Assembly (NCBI GenBank): GCA_031266775.1 | Contig: JAISAQ010000056.1 | Span: forward strand, 1 to 34,654 | Direction: 5' to 3' | DNA from: Treponema sp. | Lineage (GTDB): Bacteria > Spirochaetota > Spirochaetia > Treponematales > Breznakiellaceae | Length of the DNA stretch: 34,654 nt | In this document: positions 23,133 through 31,418 of the stretch, piece after piece | Numbering within the stretch: position 1 is the stretch's first letter | Layout of the letters: every line of letters starts with the position of its first letter | Position numbers and translations under genes: made by a program | Notes under the pieces: model-generated | Database searches by the model: none | What the model was told of the DNA's origin: nothing | Seen by the model: the letters and a program-made list of their open reading frames with translations, nothing else

Positions 23133-24182
23133 CTAAAAAAGCATCCCGCTTTCCCGCTGCCTGAGGTTGAGGTGCTCGTAAGCCAGGGCGGTTACCGTCC
23201 GGCCCCGGGGAGTACGCTGGATAAGGCCCGCCTGTATGAGATACGGCTCATAATAATCCTCAAGGGTGTCGGCCGTTTCCCCCACGGAAATGGCAAGGGT
23301 TTCGGCGCCCACGGGCCCGCCCCCGTACCGCTCGATGATGATTTTGAGGATCTCCCGGTCATGCCGTTCAAGGCCCAGCCTGTCTATTTCCAGCCGTCCC
23401 AGCCCTTCCCGTACCACCTCTTCCGTAACGCGGTCCGTTCCGCCGACCTGGGCAAAATCCCGCATGCGGCGGAGAAGCCGGTTCGCTACGCGGGGCGTTC
23501 CCCGCGCCGACCGGGCAAGCAGCAGGGCGGCGGCGCCGTCAACCTTGACGCCGAGTATACCCGCCGAACGGCGCACAATGGCCTCCATGTCGGCGTCCCC
23601 GTAAAAAGAAAAACGGCAGGTAATGCCGAAACGGCTTATGAGGGGACTCGCGACATTTCCCGCCCTGGTGGTGGCCCCCACCAGGGTAAAGGGCTGGAGG
23701 GGAATACGGATGGTCCGCGCCGCCGGCCCCTGCCCTATGATCCAGTCCATCTCAAAATCTTCCATGGCGATGTAGAGCATCTCCTCAATGGCCGGTTTCA
23801 GACGGTGGATTTCATCAATAAAAAAAACGGATCTGGGGGAAAGTGTGGTAAGTATGCCCGCGAGATCCTTTGGCTTGTCCAGGGCGGGCGCGGAAGTAAC
23901 CTTGAATTCCGCGCCAAGTTCATTGGCCACCACCTGGGCCAGGGTGGTCTTTCCAAGGCCCGGCGGCCCAATAAGAAAAAGATGATCAAGGCTTTCGCCG
24001 CGGGCTTTGGCCGCCGAAATAAACACCGAAAGGTTTTCCTTCATGGCCGCCTGGCCAAGAAATTCCCCCAAGTTCCGGGGCCGGAGCGAAAAATCCCGCT
24101 CGTCTTCCCCGAAGGTTCTTTCAGGATGAAGTATCCCCGCCTCCTCTCTTTCCGCGGCCGGAACCGGTTTTGTTTTTCCCAT
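23133..24182 (-). CDS. ruvB: Holliday junction branch-migration ATPase RuvB
   Basis: RuvB is the AAA+ motor that, with RuvA, drives Holliday junctions along DNA. 349 residues. Walker A is GPPGLGKTT (72-80), Walker B with FFIDEIHRL (120-128), sensor motif VGATTRAG and arginine finger area SPLISRFG. The C-terminal winged helix contains [21 protein letters not shown]. It begins one base after the ruvA stop, with the downstream end abutting queA. Confidence 0.97.
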   Translation of the reverse strand: MGKTKPVPAAEREEAGILHPERTFGEDERDFSLRPRNLGEFLGQAAMKENLSVFISAAKARGESLDHLFLIGPPGLGKTTLAQVVANELGAEFKVTSAPALDKPKDLAGILTTLSPRSVFFIDEIHRLKPAIEEMLYIAMEDFEMDWIIGQGPAARTIRIPLQPFTLVGATTRAGNVASPLISRFGITCRFSFYGDADMEAIVRRSAGILGVKVDGAAALLLARSARGTPRVANRLLRRMRDFAQVGGTDRVTEEVVREGLGRLEIDRLGLERHDREILKIIIERYGGGPVGAETLAISVGETADTLEDYYEPYLIQAGLIQRTPRGRTVTALAYEHLNLRQRESGMLF

Positions 24183-24183
24183 G

Positions 24184-24780
24184 CTATCCTTCCGGCCCGC
24201 TCAAATTCACAATGGCTTCCCTGAAAAGCTCCTTTTCCCTTTCCGCCCCGCGTATCCCCGCGTCAAGGGCGGCGTCGGCCTTTGCAAGGGCTTCCGAGGC
24301 GGCCCGCCTGTCGTAGCCCATCCGGGCAAGGGCCTCGGCAAGCTCCCCCCAGGGCGAGGCGGCCTGTTCGGGAGCGGGCTTCGCCAGCTTCCCCTTGAGG
24401 GCGAGGATCATCTTCTGCGCGGTTTTTTTCCCCAGACCGGGCACCAGTTCAAGGCGGGCAAGATCTTCCGCTTCAAGGGCCCGCTCCAGTTCCTCCTGCC
24501 CTATGCCGCTCATGATCTTCACCGCCGCCTTTGGGCCTATTCCTTCAACCTTGAGGAGTTCAAGAAAGGTGCCGCGGCGCGTCTCGTTCTGAAACCCGAA
24601 GATCTTCATCTGATCTTCCCGGTGAAAGAGCCAGGTGAAGATCCTCGCCTCTTTCCCGGCGGCAGGAAGGACGGACGCGTCCGTCGCGGGCACGGAAATT
24701 TCCCATTCGACGCCGCCTGTCAGGATGAAAACACTGTCGCTCCGCTTTTCGGTGAGGATACCCCGGATGCTGTTGAACAT
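24184..24780 (-). CDS. ruvA: Holliday junction DNA helicase subunit RuvA
   Basis: RuvA binds the four-way junction and recruits RuvB. The ATG at 24780 gives [12 protein letters not shown], in line with the family; an in-frame ATG at 24801 adds seven residues. Neither has a clear ribosome-binding site. The OB domain is followed by helix-hairpin-helix motifs [17 protein letters not shown] and [17 protein letters not shown], then a flexible linker and the C-terminal RuvB-binding domain ([17 protein letters not shown]). About 198 residues, normal. Confidence 0.95.
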   Translation of the reverse strand: MFNSIRGILTEKRSDSVFILTGGVEWEISVPATDASVLPAAGKEARIFTWLFHREDQMKIFGFQNETRRGTFLELLKVEGIGPKAAVKIMSGIGQEELERALEAEDLARLELVPGLGKKTAQKMILALKGKLAKPAPEQAASPWGELAEALARMGYDRRAASEALAKADAALDAGIRGAEREKELFREAIVNLSGPEG

Positions 24781-24822
24781 GAAAGAACCATAGCATAACA
24801 AGGCATGTTTTGAAAGGCAAAT

Positions 24823-25344
24823 TCAGCCGGCCACGCTGTGGGCGCAGCAGATCGCCGCGGCCAGGGCATCCGCGGCGTGATCGGGAGAAGGAATCCCGGA
24901 GAGCCCCAGGATGAGCCGCACCATTTCCTGTATCTGGACCTTGTCCGCGCGGGCAGTTCCTACCACCCCCTGTTTGATCTGGGCGGGGGTAAACTCCCGC
25001 ACGCAAAGCCCCTTTTCCGCCAGCGCAAGGGAGATAACCCCCCTCGCCTCGGCGACAGGAATGGCGCTTGTCACATTGCGGCCGAAGTACAGGGTTTCAA
25101 CCGCCGACTCACCGGGACGGTAGGTTTCAAGCAGTTCCTTAAGGGACCGGTAAATAAAAAGAAGGCGCTCCGCCCGCGGGTTTTGCGCCTTCGTTTCTAT
25201 ACAACCATGGGCAACATACCTGACGCGGCCCTGTACATAATCGATTACTCCCCAGCCGGCAGAGGCAAGCCCCGGATCAACGCCCATGATGCGCCGCTGT
25301 CCCGGACGCTTCTCCCCGGGCCTGCTTTTCCCGTCCCCTGTCAT
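24823..25344 (-). CDS. ruvC: Holliday junction resolvase RuvC
   Basis: RuvC cuts Holliday junctions symmetrically. 173 residues with an RNase-H-like fold. Acidic catalytic residues are visible as Asp23 (MGVDPGLA), Glu83 (AVETLYFGRN) and the final pair within PDHAADALAAA (Asp155, Asp159). The N-terminus is about 15 residues longer than usual and polar. It lies 8 nt after yebC. Confidence 0.96.
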   Translation of the reverse strand: MTGDGKSRPGEKRPGQRRIMGVDPGLASAGWGVIDYVQGRVRYVAHGCIETKAQNPRAERLLFIYRSLKELLETYRPGESAVETLYFGRNVTSAIPVAEARGVISLALAEKGLCVREFTPAQIKQGVVGTARADKVQIQEMVRLILGLSGIPSPDHAADALAAAICCAHSVAG

Positions 25345-25352
25345 GGAAGGGT

Positions 25353-26093
25353 TTATTCGGCCTCAAAACCCTCGGGGATTTCGAGGTTGGAGTACACATT
25401 CTGAACATCGTCATTTTCTTCAAGTTTTTCGATGAGCCTTGCCGCTTTGGAAGTCCCTTCACCGTCCAGGGCAACTTCCACGTCGGCCACCATGCTTATC
25501 TCGGCGCTCATGGTTTCAAAACCCTTTTCCGAAAGAAAGTCCGCGACAGCCTCAAAGTCCTCCGGAGAGGTGATCACTTCGATGACGCCGCCCAAAAGGG
25601 ACACGTCCTCCGCGCCCCCCTCAATGGCGGCCTCCATTACCTGATCCTCGGTATATTTTTCACCGTCAAGGGTGATGATCCCCTGCCGCCTGAAAAGCCG
25701 GGACACGGAACCGGCGGTGGCAAGCTGGCCCCCCGCCCTTGTCAGGATGTTCCGCACATCCGCGGCGGCCCGGTTCTTGTTATCGGTAAGCACTTCGATA
25801 AGCACCGCCACCCCGCCCGGGGCATACGCCTCGTAGGTCAGTTCCTCGTAGTTCACCCCTTCCAGTTCGCCCGTGCCCTTCTTGATCGCCCGGTCTATAT
25901 TGTCCTTGGGCATGTTGGCGACCCTGGCCTTGAGAACGGCGGTCCTGAGACGGGGATTCCCCTCGGGACTACCCCCTCCCATACGGGCGGCAATGGAAAT
26001 TTCCTTGATCAGCTTGGTGAACATTTGGCCGCGCTTCGCGTCGGCGGCCCCTTTTGCGTGTTTAATAGTCGCCCATTTACTGTGGCCCGACAT
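25353..26093 (-). CDS. yebC: YebC/TACO1-family translation or transcription factor
   Basis: 246 residues. The N-terminus MSGHSKWATIKHAKGAADAKRG is diagnostic; further motifs are PKDNIDRAIKKGTGE, YEAYAPGGVAVLIEVLTDNKNRAAADVR and the C-terminal KLEENDDVQNVYSNLEIPE. Members help translate proline-rich stretches or act on local promoters; which role applies is unknown. AAGGAG precedes the ATG at 26093. It opens the ruv operon, a very common placement. Confidence 0.95.
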   Translation of the reverse strand: MSGHSKWATIKHAKGAADAKRGQMFTKLIKEISIAARMGGGSPEGNPRLRTAVLKARVANMPKDNIDRAIKKGTGELEGVNYEELTYEAYAPGGVAVLIEVLTDNKNRAAADVRNILTRAGGQLATAGSVSRLFRRQGIITLDGEKYTEDQVMEAAIEGGAEDVSLLGGVIEVITSPEDFEAVADFLSEKGFETMSAEISMVADVEVALDGEGTSKAARLIEKLEENDDVQNVYSNLEIPEGFEAE

Positions 26094-26345
26094 AATCGCT
26101 CCTTCTATACCAGAGAAAAATAATGTATGGACAATCCTACCATACCGGAGAAATCCTCGTCAATATGACATAAAAATCCGCACAACGCGGCGTTTACTTT
26201 CCGGATGCCGGGGAAACTGCTGTTTTACTTCACCGGGAAGCGGGCCGGGAAACTACAAGAGCCCCGGCAAAACCAGCAACAAACCTACTGTCCGTGTTTT
26301 GCGAGAGGCTCCATGTCCACGCGAAATATTCCGGTTAACGGACCG
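26094..26345. other. Gene-free stretch with inverted and direct repeats
   Basis: These 252 bases lie upstream of yebC and downstream of the zinc-ribbon gene (both minus strand). GCCGGGG at 26207-26213 is complementary to CCCCGGC at 26262-26268, and a near-identical GCCGGG-AAACT motif occurs twice (26207 and 26244). The yebC promoter must be in or near it, but no convincing boxes were found. No known RNA family was recognised. Confidence 0.4.
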
Positions 26346-26570
26346 CTAAAATTTGCCCCGCTGGATGGCCTTGCTGACCGAATCGAGGTAGAGATTTTCG
26401 TACCAGTCATAACTAAAGGGCTGTTTGGTGCGGATCTGCGGCTTTATGGCATTTTCAAGTTTGTCATGACAATCTTCGCAAATATCAAACTTGGTTACAT
26501 GGAAATAATTACGCCCTGAAACAGGAGCTTCCATTTTTTTTCCGCACACATCGCAGGTAAGAGTCTTCAT
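26346..26570 (-). CDS. Small zinc-ribbon-like protein
   Basis: 74 residues from the ATG at 26570, which has AAGGAGAG at proper distance; the open frame extends a further 11 codons without support. Two CxxC knuckles, Cys6-Cys9 (TCDVCGKK) and Cys31-Cys34 (ICEDCHDK), are about 22 residues apart and should bind one zinc ion. The rest, with KQPFSYDWYENLYLDSVSKAIQRGKF, is charged and aromatic. The function is unknown; such small proteins bind nucleic acid or proteins. It is divergent from the NeuB-like gene. Confidence 0.75.
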   Translation of the reverse strand: MKTLTCDVCGKKMEAPVSGRNYFHVTKFDICEDCHDKLENAIKPQIRTKQPFSYDWYENLYLDSVSKAIQRGKF

Positions 26571-26580
26571 ACTGCTCTCC

Positions 26581-26608
26581 TTGATAACTCGAGATAAATT
26601 CATAATAC
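26581..26608 (+). promoter_or_regulatory. Promoter of the NeuB-like gene (leaderless type)
   Basis: TTGATA (26581-26586) and TAATAC (26603-26608) are 16 bases apart. The predicted start, base 26615, is the A of the ATG. No ribosome-binding site lies before the gene. Confidence 0.45.
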
Positions 26609-26614
26609 TTCATT

Positions 26615-27739
26615 ATGAAAAAAATGTCGAGATCCCAGGAAGCGTTTTTTGCCCCCGGCGGGCCGTATTGCGGAAAAAAAGTCCTTGTCGTCGCCGAATT
26701 GGGCACTTCCCACGGCGGCGATCCGGTAAAAGCCGGAGAACTCATAGCCGCCGCCGGGGAAGCCGGGGCGGACTGCGTCAAATTCCAGATGGTATACGCC
26801 GACGAGATTCTCCATCCCAATACCGGCGCGGTAAAACTTCCCGGAGGGGATATCAGGCTCTACGACCGTTTCAGGGAGCTGGAAAAAGATCCTTCTTTTT
26901 ACGCCCGGCTCAAGGAAGAAGCGGAAAGGCGGAATCTTCTGTTCCTCTGTACGCCCTTCGGGCCGCGGAGCGCCCGGCGCCTCAGGGAACTTTCCCCCGT
27001 AATGGTCAAGATAGCCTCCCCCGAGCTTAACTACACGGGCCTCCTCAGGGAAACGGCGGGGTGGAAGATTCCGGTCCTCCTCTCGTCGGGAGTTTCCCGG
27101 CTGGGAGACATAGAAGAAGCCCTGGAGATACTTGCGGGGGCCCCATCCGTCTGCCTTCTCCACTGCGTAACCGCGTACCCGGCCCCGGAAACGGACTACA
27201 ATCTCAGGGTCCTCGGGAGCCTTTCGGCGGTATTCGGGGTTCCTGTGGGGATAAGCGACCACAGTCTGGACGAGGAACTGGTTCCCGCACTGGGAACGGC
27301 AATGGGAGCGGCGGTTGTGGAGAAGCATTTTTGCCTTTCACGGGACGATCCGGGGCTGGATGATCCGATAGCCCTTCCTCCCGCCTCCTTTTCACGGATG
27401 GTAAGGGCGGTACGGGAGGCTTCCGGGCGGGGAACGGAAAAAACCGTCGAAAAGTACCGCCGGGAACGGGGTAAAGAGGAGGTTGAAAGGATACTCGGGG
27501 ACGGGATCAAGCGCCTTGCCCCTTCGGAACGGGCCAATTATGAGCGGACCAACCGTTCGCTGCACGCCATGGTTAACATAGAGGAAGGGGAAGAACTTTT
27601 GCCCGGCCATATAGGGGTCCTTAGAACCGAAAAGATCCTCAGGCCCGGCCTTCCCCCGTCATGGGAAAACCGCGTCGCGGGGAGGAAGGCCCGGCGTTTT
27701 ATTCCCGCCGGGGAAGGAATACGGTTTGAGGATGTGTAA
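26615..27739 (+). CDS. NeuB/SpsE-type sialic-acid-synthase-like protein
   Basis: 374 residues. The TIM barrel of the NeuB family (VVAELGTSHGGDPVKAGELI, GADCVKFQMVYADEI, FLCTPFG, VKIASPELNY, LLSSGVSRLGDIEEAL, LLHCVTAYPAP, VGISDHSLDEELVPALGTAMGAAVVEKHFCLSRD) is followed by a C-terminal SAF (antifreeze-like) domain from about residue 310. NeuB enzymes condense phosphoenolpyruvate with an amino sugar to make nonulosonic acids such as sialic, legionaminic or pseudaminic acid; the metal and substrate residues are largely retained. No other nonulosonic-acid genes are near, so the product is open. It could decorate flagellin or the surface. The ATG at 26615 has no ribosome-binding site. Confidence 0.85.
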   Translation: MKKMSRSQEAFFAPGGPYCGKKVLVVAELGTSHGGDPVKAGELIAAAGEAGADCVKFQMVYADEILHPNTGAVKLPGGDIRLYDRFRELEKDPSFYARLKEEAERRNLLFLCTPFGPRSARRLRELSPVMVKIASPELNYTGLLRETAGWKIPVLLSSGVSRLGDIEEALEILAGAPSVCLLHCVTAYPAPETDYNLRVLGSLSAVFGVPVGISDHSLDEELVPALGTAMGAAVVEKHFCLSRDDPGLDDPIALPPASFSRMVRAVREASGRGTEKTVEKYRRERGKEEVERILGDGIKRLAPSERANYERTNRSLHAMVNIEEGEELLPGHIGVLRTEKILRPGLPPSWENRVAGRKARRFIPAGEGIRFEDV

Positions 27740-27748
27740 AAACCGTGT

Positions 27749-27770
27749 ATTGCCAGATTCGGCAATTTGT
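27749..27770 (+). terminator. Short hairpin after the NeuB-like gene
   Basis: ATTGCC (27749-27754) and GGCAAT (27761-27766) with a 6-base loop, followed by TTGT. A weak intrinsic terminator or part of the next gene's leader region. Confidence 0.4.
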
Positions 27771-27784
27771 ATCAAACTATTATA

Positions 27785-27934
27785 TGAAGAGGCGGTTCCA
27801 GGGTATCGGATTGTGAAAGCGGCCCTGGTATCTGTCCGAAATGCAGGCATATCATGGACTGCCTTACAAGGGCATTCGTCCATGGCGTGTTAAACACGGA
27901 CGGGCGCCGTTATTGCAAAGGAGTTTTCTTTATT
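27785..27934 (+). promoter_or_regulatory. Structured leader region ahead of a gene of unknown function
   Basis: A -10-like TATTAT lies at 27778-27783 without a good -35. Downstream are three possible hairpins: CCAGGG with CCCTGG near 27800-27830; CATGGAC (27853-27859) with GTCCATG (27878-27884), enclosing TGCC/GGCA; and CGTGT (27886-27890) with ACACG (27894-27898). AAAGGAG then precedes the start. No known riboswitch class was recognised. Confidence 0.35.
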
Positions 27935-28750
27935 ATGGCCCACGCACCAACGGGAGCCGCGCAGTATCTGGCGCGGTTCGGCGATCAAAGCATAGCCTGC
28001 AGCCAGTATGCCTTAACCAAACTGGGGGTGGACAGGAGCCATTGTTTTCTGAAAATAGACGAGTACGTTATCCTCTGCGTCCCCTTCCAGTTTGGTTTCA
28101 AGCGATCCCTTTTTCTCGCGTCCCTTTCAAAACAGGAGATGAGTTTTTTTCAGCGTTACGTAAACGGCATCGTGGGCCTGTCCATCGCCTTTACCCCCAG
28201 CGGCCAGCAGGAACCCATCAAATTTTTCATACGCTGTACGCTTTCGACCATAGGACAGATGAAGGGACGGGAAAACGTAGGGCTTTTTGTGGTGGATTAC
28301 AAGGCCACGCCCGACGATCTTGTGTCCATGCTGGGTAATTTCCTTGAAAGCCAGGAAAGGATCAGAACCCTGTACGATGATTACGGAAAGACCATGATCA
28401 AACTGACCCCCGAAATTTCCAGGATCATCGGCTATAACATGTACGCCACCGTCACCGAGCCGAGCAAGGAGGGAAAGCGGATACAGGTGTACGGCCTGAG
28501 TTCCAAATCCATTGAACACATGGAAGCTCCCGGGGCGGAAGTCCGCGCGCCGGGAACCTCCGTCGCCTATCAGCTTTTCTTCAAAAAATACCGGATCTCC
28601 ACGGCGGGAAGCATCGTTCAGGCGGAGGCGCTTCCGCAGGGGCTGGTCAGAACCACGGCCCAGATTGCGTTTAGTCCCGAATTGGTTGAAATTATCGACG
28701 ATTACTGGTACACTGCCCGTACCGCTCCTTCTCAACAGGCGGCGCAGTGA
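27935..28750 (+). CDS. Conserved cytoplasmic protein of unknown function
   Basis: 271 residues from the ATG at 27935, which follows AAAGGAG at 11 bases; an ATG at 27854 would add 27 residues through the hairpin region. There is no signal peptide or membrane helix. The middle portion (YVILCVPFQFGFKRSLFLASLSKQE, then FIRCTLSTIGQMKGRENVGLFVVDYKATPDDLVSMLGNFLE) reads as mixed alpha/beta. Parts resemble PilZ-like beta domains of spirochaetes, but the RxxxR and DxSxxG pair is not visible, so this is only a guess. The stop overlaps the next gene's GTG, so the pair is coupled. Confidence 0.65.
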   Translation: MAHAPTGAAQYLARFGDQSIACSQYALTKLGVDRSHCFLKIDEYVILCVPFQFGFKRSLFLASLSKQEMSFFQRYVNGIVGLSIAFTPSGQQEPIKFFIRCTLSTIGQMKGRENVGLFVVDYKATPDDLVSMLGNFLESQERIRTLYDDYGKTMIKLTPEISRIIGYNMYATVTEPSKEGKRIQVYGLSSKSIEHMEAPGAEVRAPGTSVAYQLFFKKYRISTAGSIVQAEALPQGLVRTTAQIAFSPELVEIIDDYWYTARTAPSQQAAQ

Positions 28751-28758
28751 GGCGTGTA

Positions 28759-29613
28759 ATGAAAACAGAAAAGGCGTTTTCTTCTCTTTTTGTGATCATA
28801 ATGATTTTTACCGGCGGCTTTCTTTTTGCCCAGACGGAGGGCGGCGGAATTCCGGCGGCCGAGAATATCGTCCAGCTTGACGCGGTGATCCGCTCTCTTG
28901 CCGCCCAGGCGGGAACCCGGCTTGACGCCCTGGACGCGGGGAGCCGGATAGGGGCCGGCGATTTTCTTTTTGAGGGTTCGCCCGTCTCAATGGGTACTTA
29001 CTGGAGAAACCAGCTTGTAAGCGGCCTTGTCGAAAGGCCGGGCCGGAAATTCATTCTGGATAACAACGCGGGCACGGGAGAGGCGGCCTATGCCCTTTCC
29101 GGGGAAATACTCCTCCTGGGAAGCACGGTGCGGGTGTACACCCGGCTGAGTAATGTGCGGGAAAGTTCCCTGCTTGCGGTGTGGATAACGGATCTGCGGT
29201 ACAATTCCTACCTTGACGAACTGATAAGCCGCTCGTCTTCGCCTTCATCTTCATCGTCTTCGGGCCGGGTAATACGGGACAGTTTTGAAGAAGACAGTAT
29301 GGACAACCCGGTGGAAATTCCGGAGGGAACCTGGATTTCAAGGACCCTTCATTCGGACGACGAGGACTGGTTCCTCTTCGGGCCCGCGGCCGCTGGGCGT
29401 TACACCGCCGAAACCTCAGGCGGCATTGACACCTACATGGAACTCTACGGCGCGGAAAATTCTTCCAAAATGGCGGAAGACGACGACGAAGGCGATGATT
29501 ACAACGCCCGGATCACTTTTTCCGCCGCAAACGGAACGTCCTACCTCATAAAAATAAGGGGCTACGACGGCGACACGGGCCAGTACCGCCTGCGGGTACG
29601 AGCCGGGGAATAA
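28759..29613 (+). CDS. Exported protein with C-terminal PPC-like beta domain
   Basis: 284 residues from the ATG at 28759 (a GTG at 28747 overlaps the previous stop). A signal peptide (SSLFVIIMIFTGGFLFAQ) leads to a first domain of about 140 residues with AAYALSGEILLLGSTVRVYTRLSN, similar in style to FlgO/CsgG-type exported domains. A Ser-rich linker (about residues 159-170) follows. The C-terminal domain, with ISRTLHSDDEDWFLFGP then AGRYTAETSGGIDTYMELYG and IKIRGYDGDTGQYRLRV, is a bacterial pre-peptidase C-terminal (PPC) fold, often calcium-binding. It should be periplasmic or on the surface; role unknown. Confidence 0.7.
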   Translation: MKTEKAFSSLFVIIMIFTGGFLFAQTEGGGIPAAENIVQLDAVIRSLAAQAGTRLDALDAGSRIGAGDFLFEGSPVSMGTYWRNQLVSGLVERPGRKFILDNNAGTGEAAYALSGEILLLGSTVRVYTRLSNVRESSLLAVWITDLRYNSYLDELISRSSSPSSSSSSGRVIRDSFEEDSMDNPVEIPEGTWISRTLHSDDEDWFLFGPAAAGRYTAETSGGIDTYMELYGAENSSKMAEDDDEGDDYNARITFSAANGTSYLIKIRGYDGDTGQYRLRVRAGE

Positions 29614-29632
29614 CCCCGCCGCGCCCGGCAAA

Positions 29633-29667
29633 AACTTCTGAAAACCCGACCGGGGTTTTCAGAAGTT
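29633..29667. terminator. Long perfect hairpin between convergent genes
   Basis: AACTTCTGAAAACCC (29633-29647) pairs over all 15 bases with 29653-29667, with a loop of five. On the minus strand it is followed by TTTTTGC, so it suits the end of the transporter operon; on the plus strand there is no T-run. The AACTTC core recalls the dispersed repeats of this window. Confidence 0.65.
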
Positions 29668-29699
29668 CCCTAAACCGCAAACCGCGAAAACCGGCAGTA

Positions 29700-30533
29700 T
29701 CAGCCCTTTACGGCGCCCGCGAAACTGTCGGATCTCTGCAAAAGCTGCATGCACAAATACATCATAATGCTTGGAACAATGACCAGGGTCGTTCCGGAAA
29801 GAATAACCTGCCAGGGGGTCGCCAGTCCTTCACTGACGGGCAGCATGGACACCGATACCATAAGCGTATGTTTGCTGTTCTTGTTCAAAAACAAGAGGGG
29901 CCAAAAAAAGTCGTTCCACCGGGCAATGACCGTCAGAGAAGCCCATGCCGCCAAGGCCGGCTGTATGACAGGAACCACGATCCTGGCGAAAATGCCGAAA
30001 TCTTTACAGCCGTCAATTTTGGCGGCGTCAATAAGCTCGTCGGGGACTTCAAGCATATACTGGCGCAGGTAGAAGATGCCTACGGCGGTCGCTATTCGAG
30101 GCACGACAAGCGACCAGAGACTGTTTATCAGACGGATCTTCTGCATAATGATAAACAGGGGAATAGCTCCCGCTTCCGCGCTGATCATCATGGTGGCGAC
30201 GACAAAATAAAAGAGCCCGTTCCGTCCCGGAAACCGGTATTTCGCAAAGGCAAATCCCGCCAGTGCGCAGAAGAACAGCGTAGTCAGCGTGCCTGTTACC
30301 GTAGCAAAAAGGCTGTTAAAAAGACTGTTCCATACCGGGATAAGCTGGAACAGCCTCCTGAAGTTGTCAAGAGTAGGATGCCGGATAACCAAAGCGTTAA
30401 ACCCCGAAACTTTCTCCCCCACTGTCTTGATGGAAATGACGCACATCCACAGGACAGGGAAAAGGCAGACAACCACGACAAGGATCATAAAAAGGTGCTG
30501 GACTGTTTTTTTTGGATCGAATCCTTTTCCCAT
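29700..30533 (-). CDS. ABC transporter permease, MalG type (operon 2)
   Basis: 277 residues with six membrane helices. The EAA loop is VPDELIDAAKIDGCKDFGIFARIVVPVIQPAL and the protein ends SDSFAGAVKG, typical for the second sugar permease. The N-terminal half carries the periplasmic loop RHPTLDNFRRLFQLIPVWNSLFNS. GAGAGG stands before the ATG. It follows the other permease by 12 nt and is the last gene of the operon. Confidence 0.92.
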   Translation of the reverse strand: MGKGFDPKKTVQHLFMILVVVVCLFPVLWMCVISIKTVGEKVSGFNALVIRHPTLDNFRRLFQLIPVWNSLFNSLFATVTGTLTTLFFCALAGFAFAKYRFPGRNGLFYFVVATMMISAEAGAIPLFIIMQKIRLINSLWSLVVPRIATAVGIFYLRQYMLEVPDELIDAAKIDGCKDFGIFARIVVPVIQPALAAWASLTVIARWNDFFWPLLFLNKNSKHTLMVSVSMLPVSEGLATPWQVILSGTTLVIVPSIMMYLCMQLLQRSDSFAGAVKG

Positions 30534-30545
30534 ACAATCCTCTCC

Positions 30546-31418
30546 CTATATCTCGCCGTCGCGCCGTTTGAGTATAAACTGCAAAACCGAGATGCCAAAC
30601 AATACGCCTATCAGCAGCATGCTCAGGCTGGAGGCATATCCCAGCTTGAACGTTGTAAACCCGTACTGATAGATCAGTTGAAAAAGCGATACGTTTGACG
30701 ATCCGGGGCCTTTCAAAGTATAGGACTCGTTAAACATCTTCCAGGTGTCAACCGTGATAGTCAGGGTGCAAAAAAACAGAATGTTTTTCAAACAGGGCAG
30801 GGTAATGCTGAAAAACTGCTGGAATTCCGACGCGCCGTCGATGGTGGCGGCCTCATAATATTCAAAAGAAATATTCAGCATGCCCGAATAGATGATTATC
30901 GTAAACCATGGAATGGCGCGCCAATTTAACAGTATAATAACCGGCAGCTTGGTGAATTCGCTGCTGGTCAGCCAGGGAATCCGCTTTCCCCCCAACGCGA
31001 CAAGGAGTTCGTTGATAAAACCGGCGTTTTCATCAAAGAGCATTCCGAAGATCAGGCCCATGGCCACGGAAGCGCAGACATAGGGCAAGAATACGGTCGT
31101 ACTAAAAAACCGTTTGAACAAAAGCCCGGGCCGTTTTAGGCAGAAGGCGATAAGGGTGGAAAAAAACAAAACAATGACAATACTGGAAATCCAGTAGGCC
31201 GTGGTATTAAGGAGGGCGTCCTTAACCATGTAATCCTGAACCAGCAGCCGGTAGTTATCCAGTCCGCTCCACAGGGGCGGATTGAGCCCGTTCCAGGTGG
31301 TAAAGCCGATAGAGGCGGTCCAGAAGACAGGAATCAACTGGAAAAAAAGAAACAATAAAAAAAACGGCGCGATAAACAAGTACGGAGAACGGTACTTCGC
31401 CAGGGTCTTGAGTTTAAT
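30546..31418 (-). CDS. ABC transporter permease, MalF type (operon 2), probable ATT start
   Basis: About 290 residues with six membrane helices: KYRSPYLFIAPFFLLFLFFQLIPVF opens the protein and the EAA loop is SFEYYEAATIDGASEFQQFFSITLPCL. No ATG, GTG or well-placed TTG precedes the first helix. The only in-frame standard start is a TTG at 31505, which sits inside a terminator-like hairpin and would add a 29-residue tail translated through two hairpins. An ATT at 31418 is preceded by GGAGGAGGAG with ideal spacing and gives a normal N-terminus, so it is preferred. The pair with the next permease forms the channel; the binding protein is upstream. Confidence 0.75.
   Translation of the reverse strand: MKLKTLAKYRSPYLFIAPFFLLFLFFQLIPVFWTASIGFTTWNGLNPPLWSGLDNYRLLVQDYMVKDALLNTTAYWISSIVIVLFFSTLIAFCLKRPGLLFKRFFSTTVFLPYVCASVAMGLIFGMLFDENAGFINELLVALGGKRIPWLTSSEFTKLPVIILLNWRAIPWFTIIIYSGMLNISFEYYEAATIDGASEFQQFFSITLPCLKNILFFCTLTITVDTWKMFNESYTLKGPGSSNVSLFQLIYQYGFTTFKLGYASSLSMLLIGVLFGISVLQFILKRRDGEI

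Noticed and set aside
23013..24224. 403-codon open frame on the plus strand
   Set aside because: It is antisense to ruvB and the start of queA, both certain genes.
26094..26345. A c-di-GMP riboswitch, SRP RNA, tmRNA or RNase P RNA
   Set aside because: None of their core motifs could be found on either strand.
26205..26519. 104-codon plus-strand frame in and beyond the gap before yebC
   Set aside because: More than half lies antisense to the zinc-ribbon gene; no ribosome-binding site or domain.
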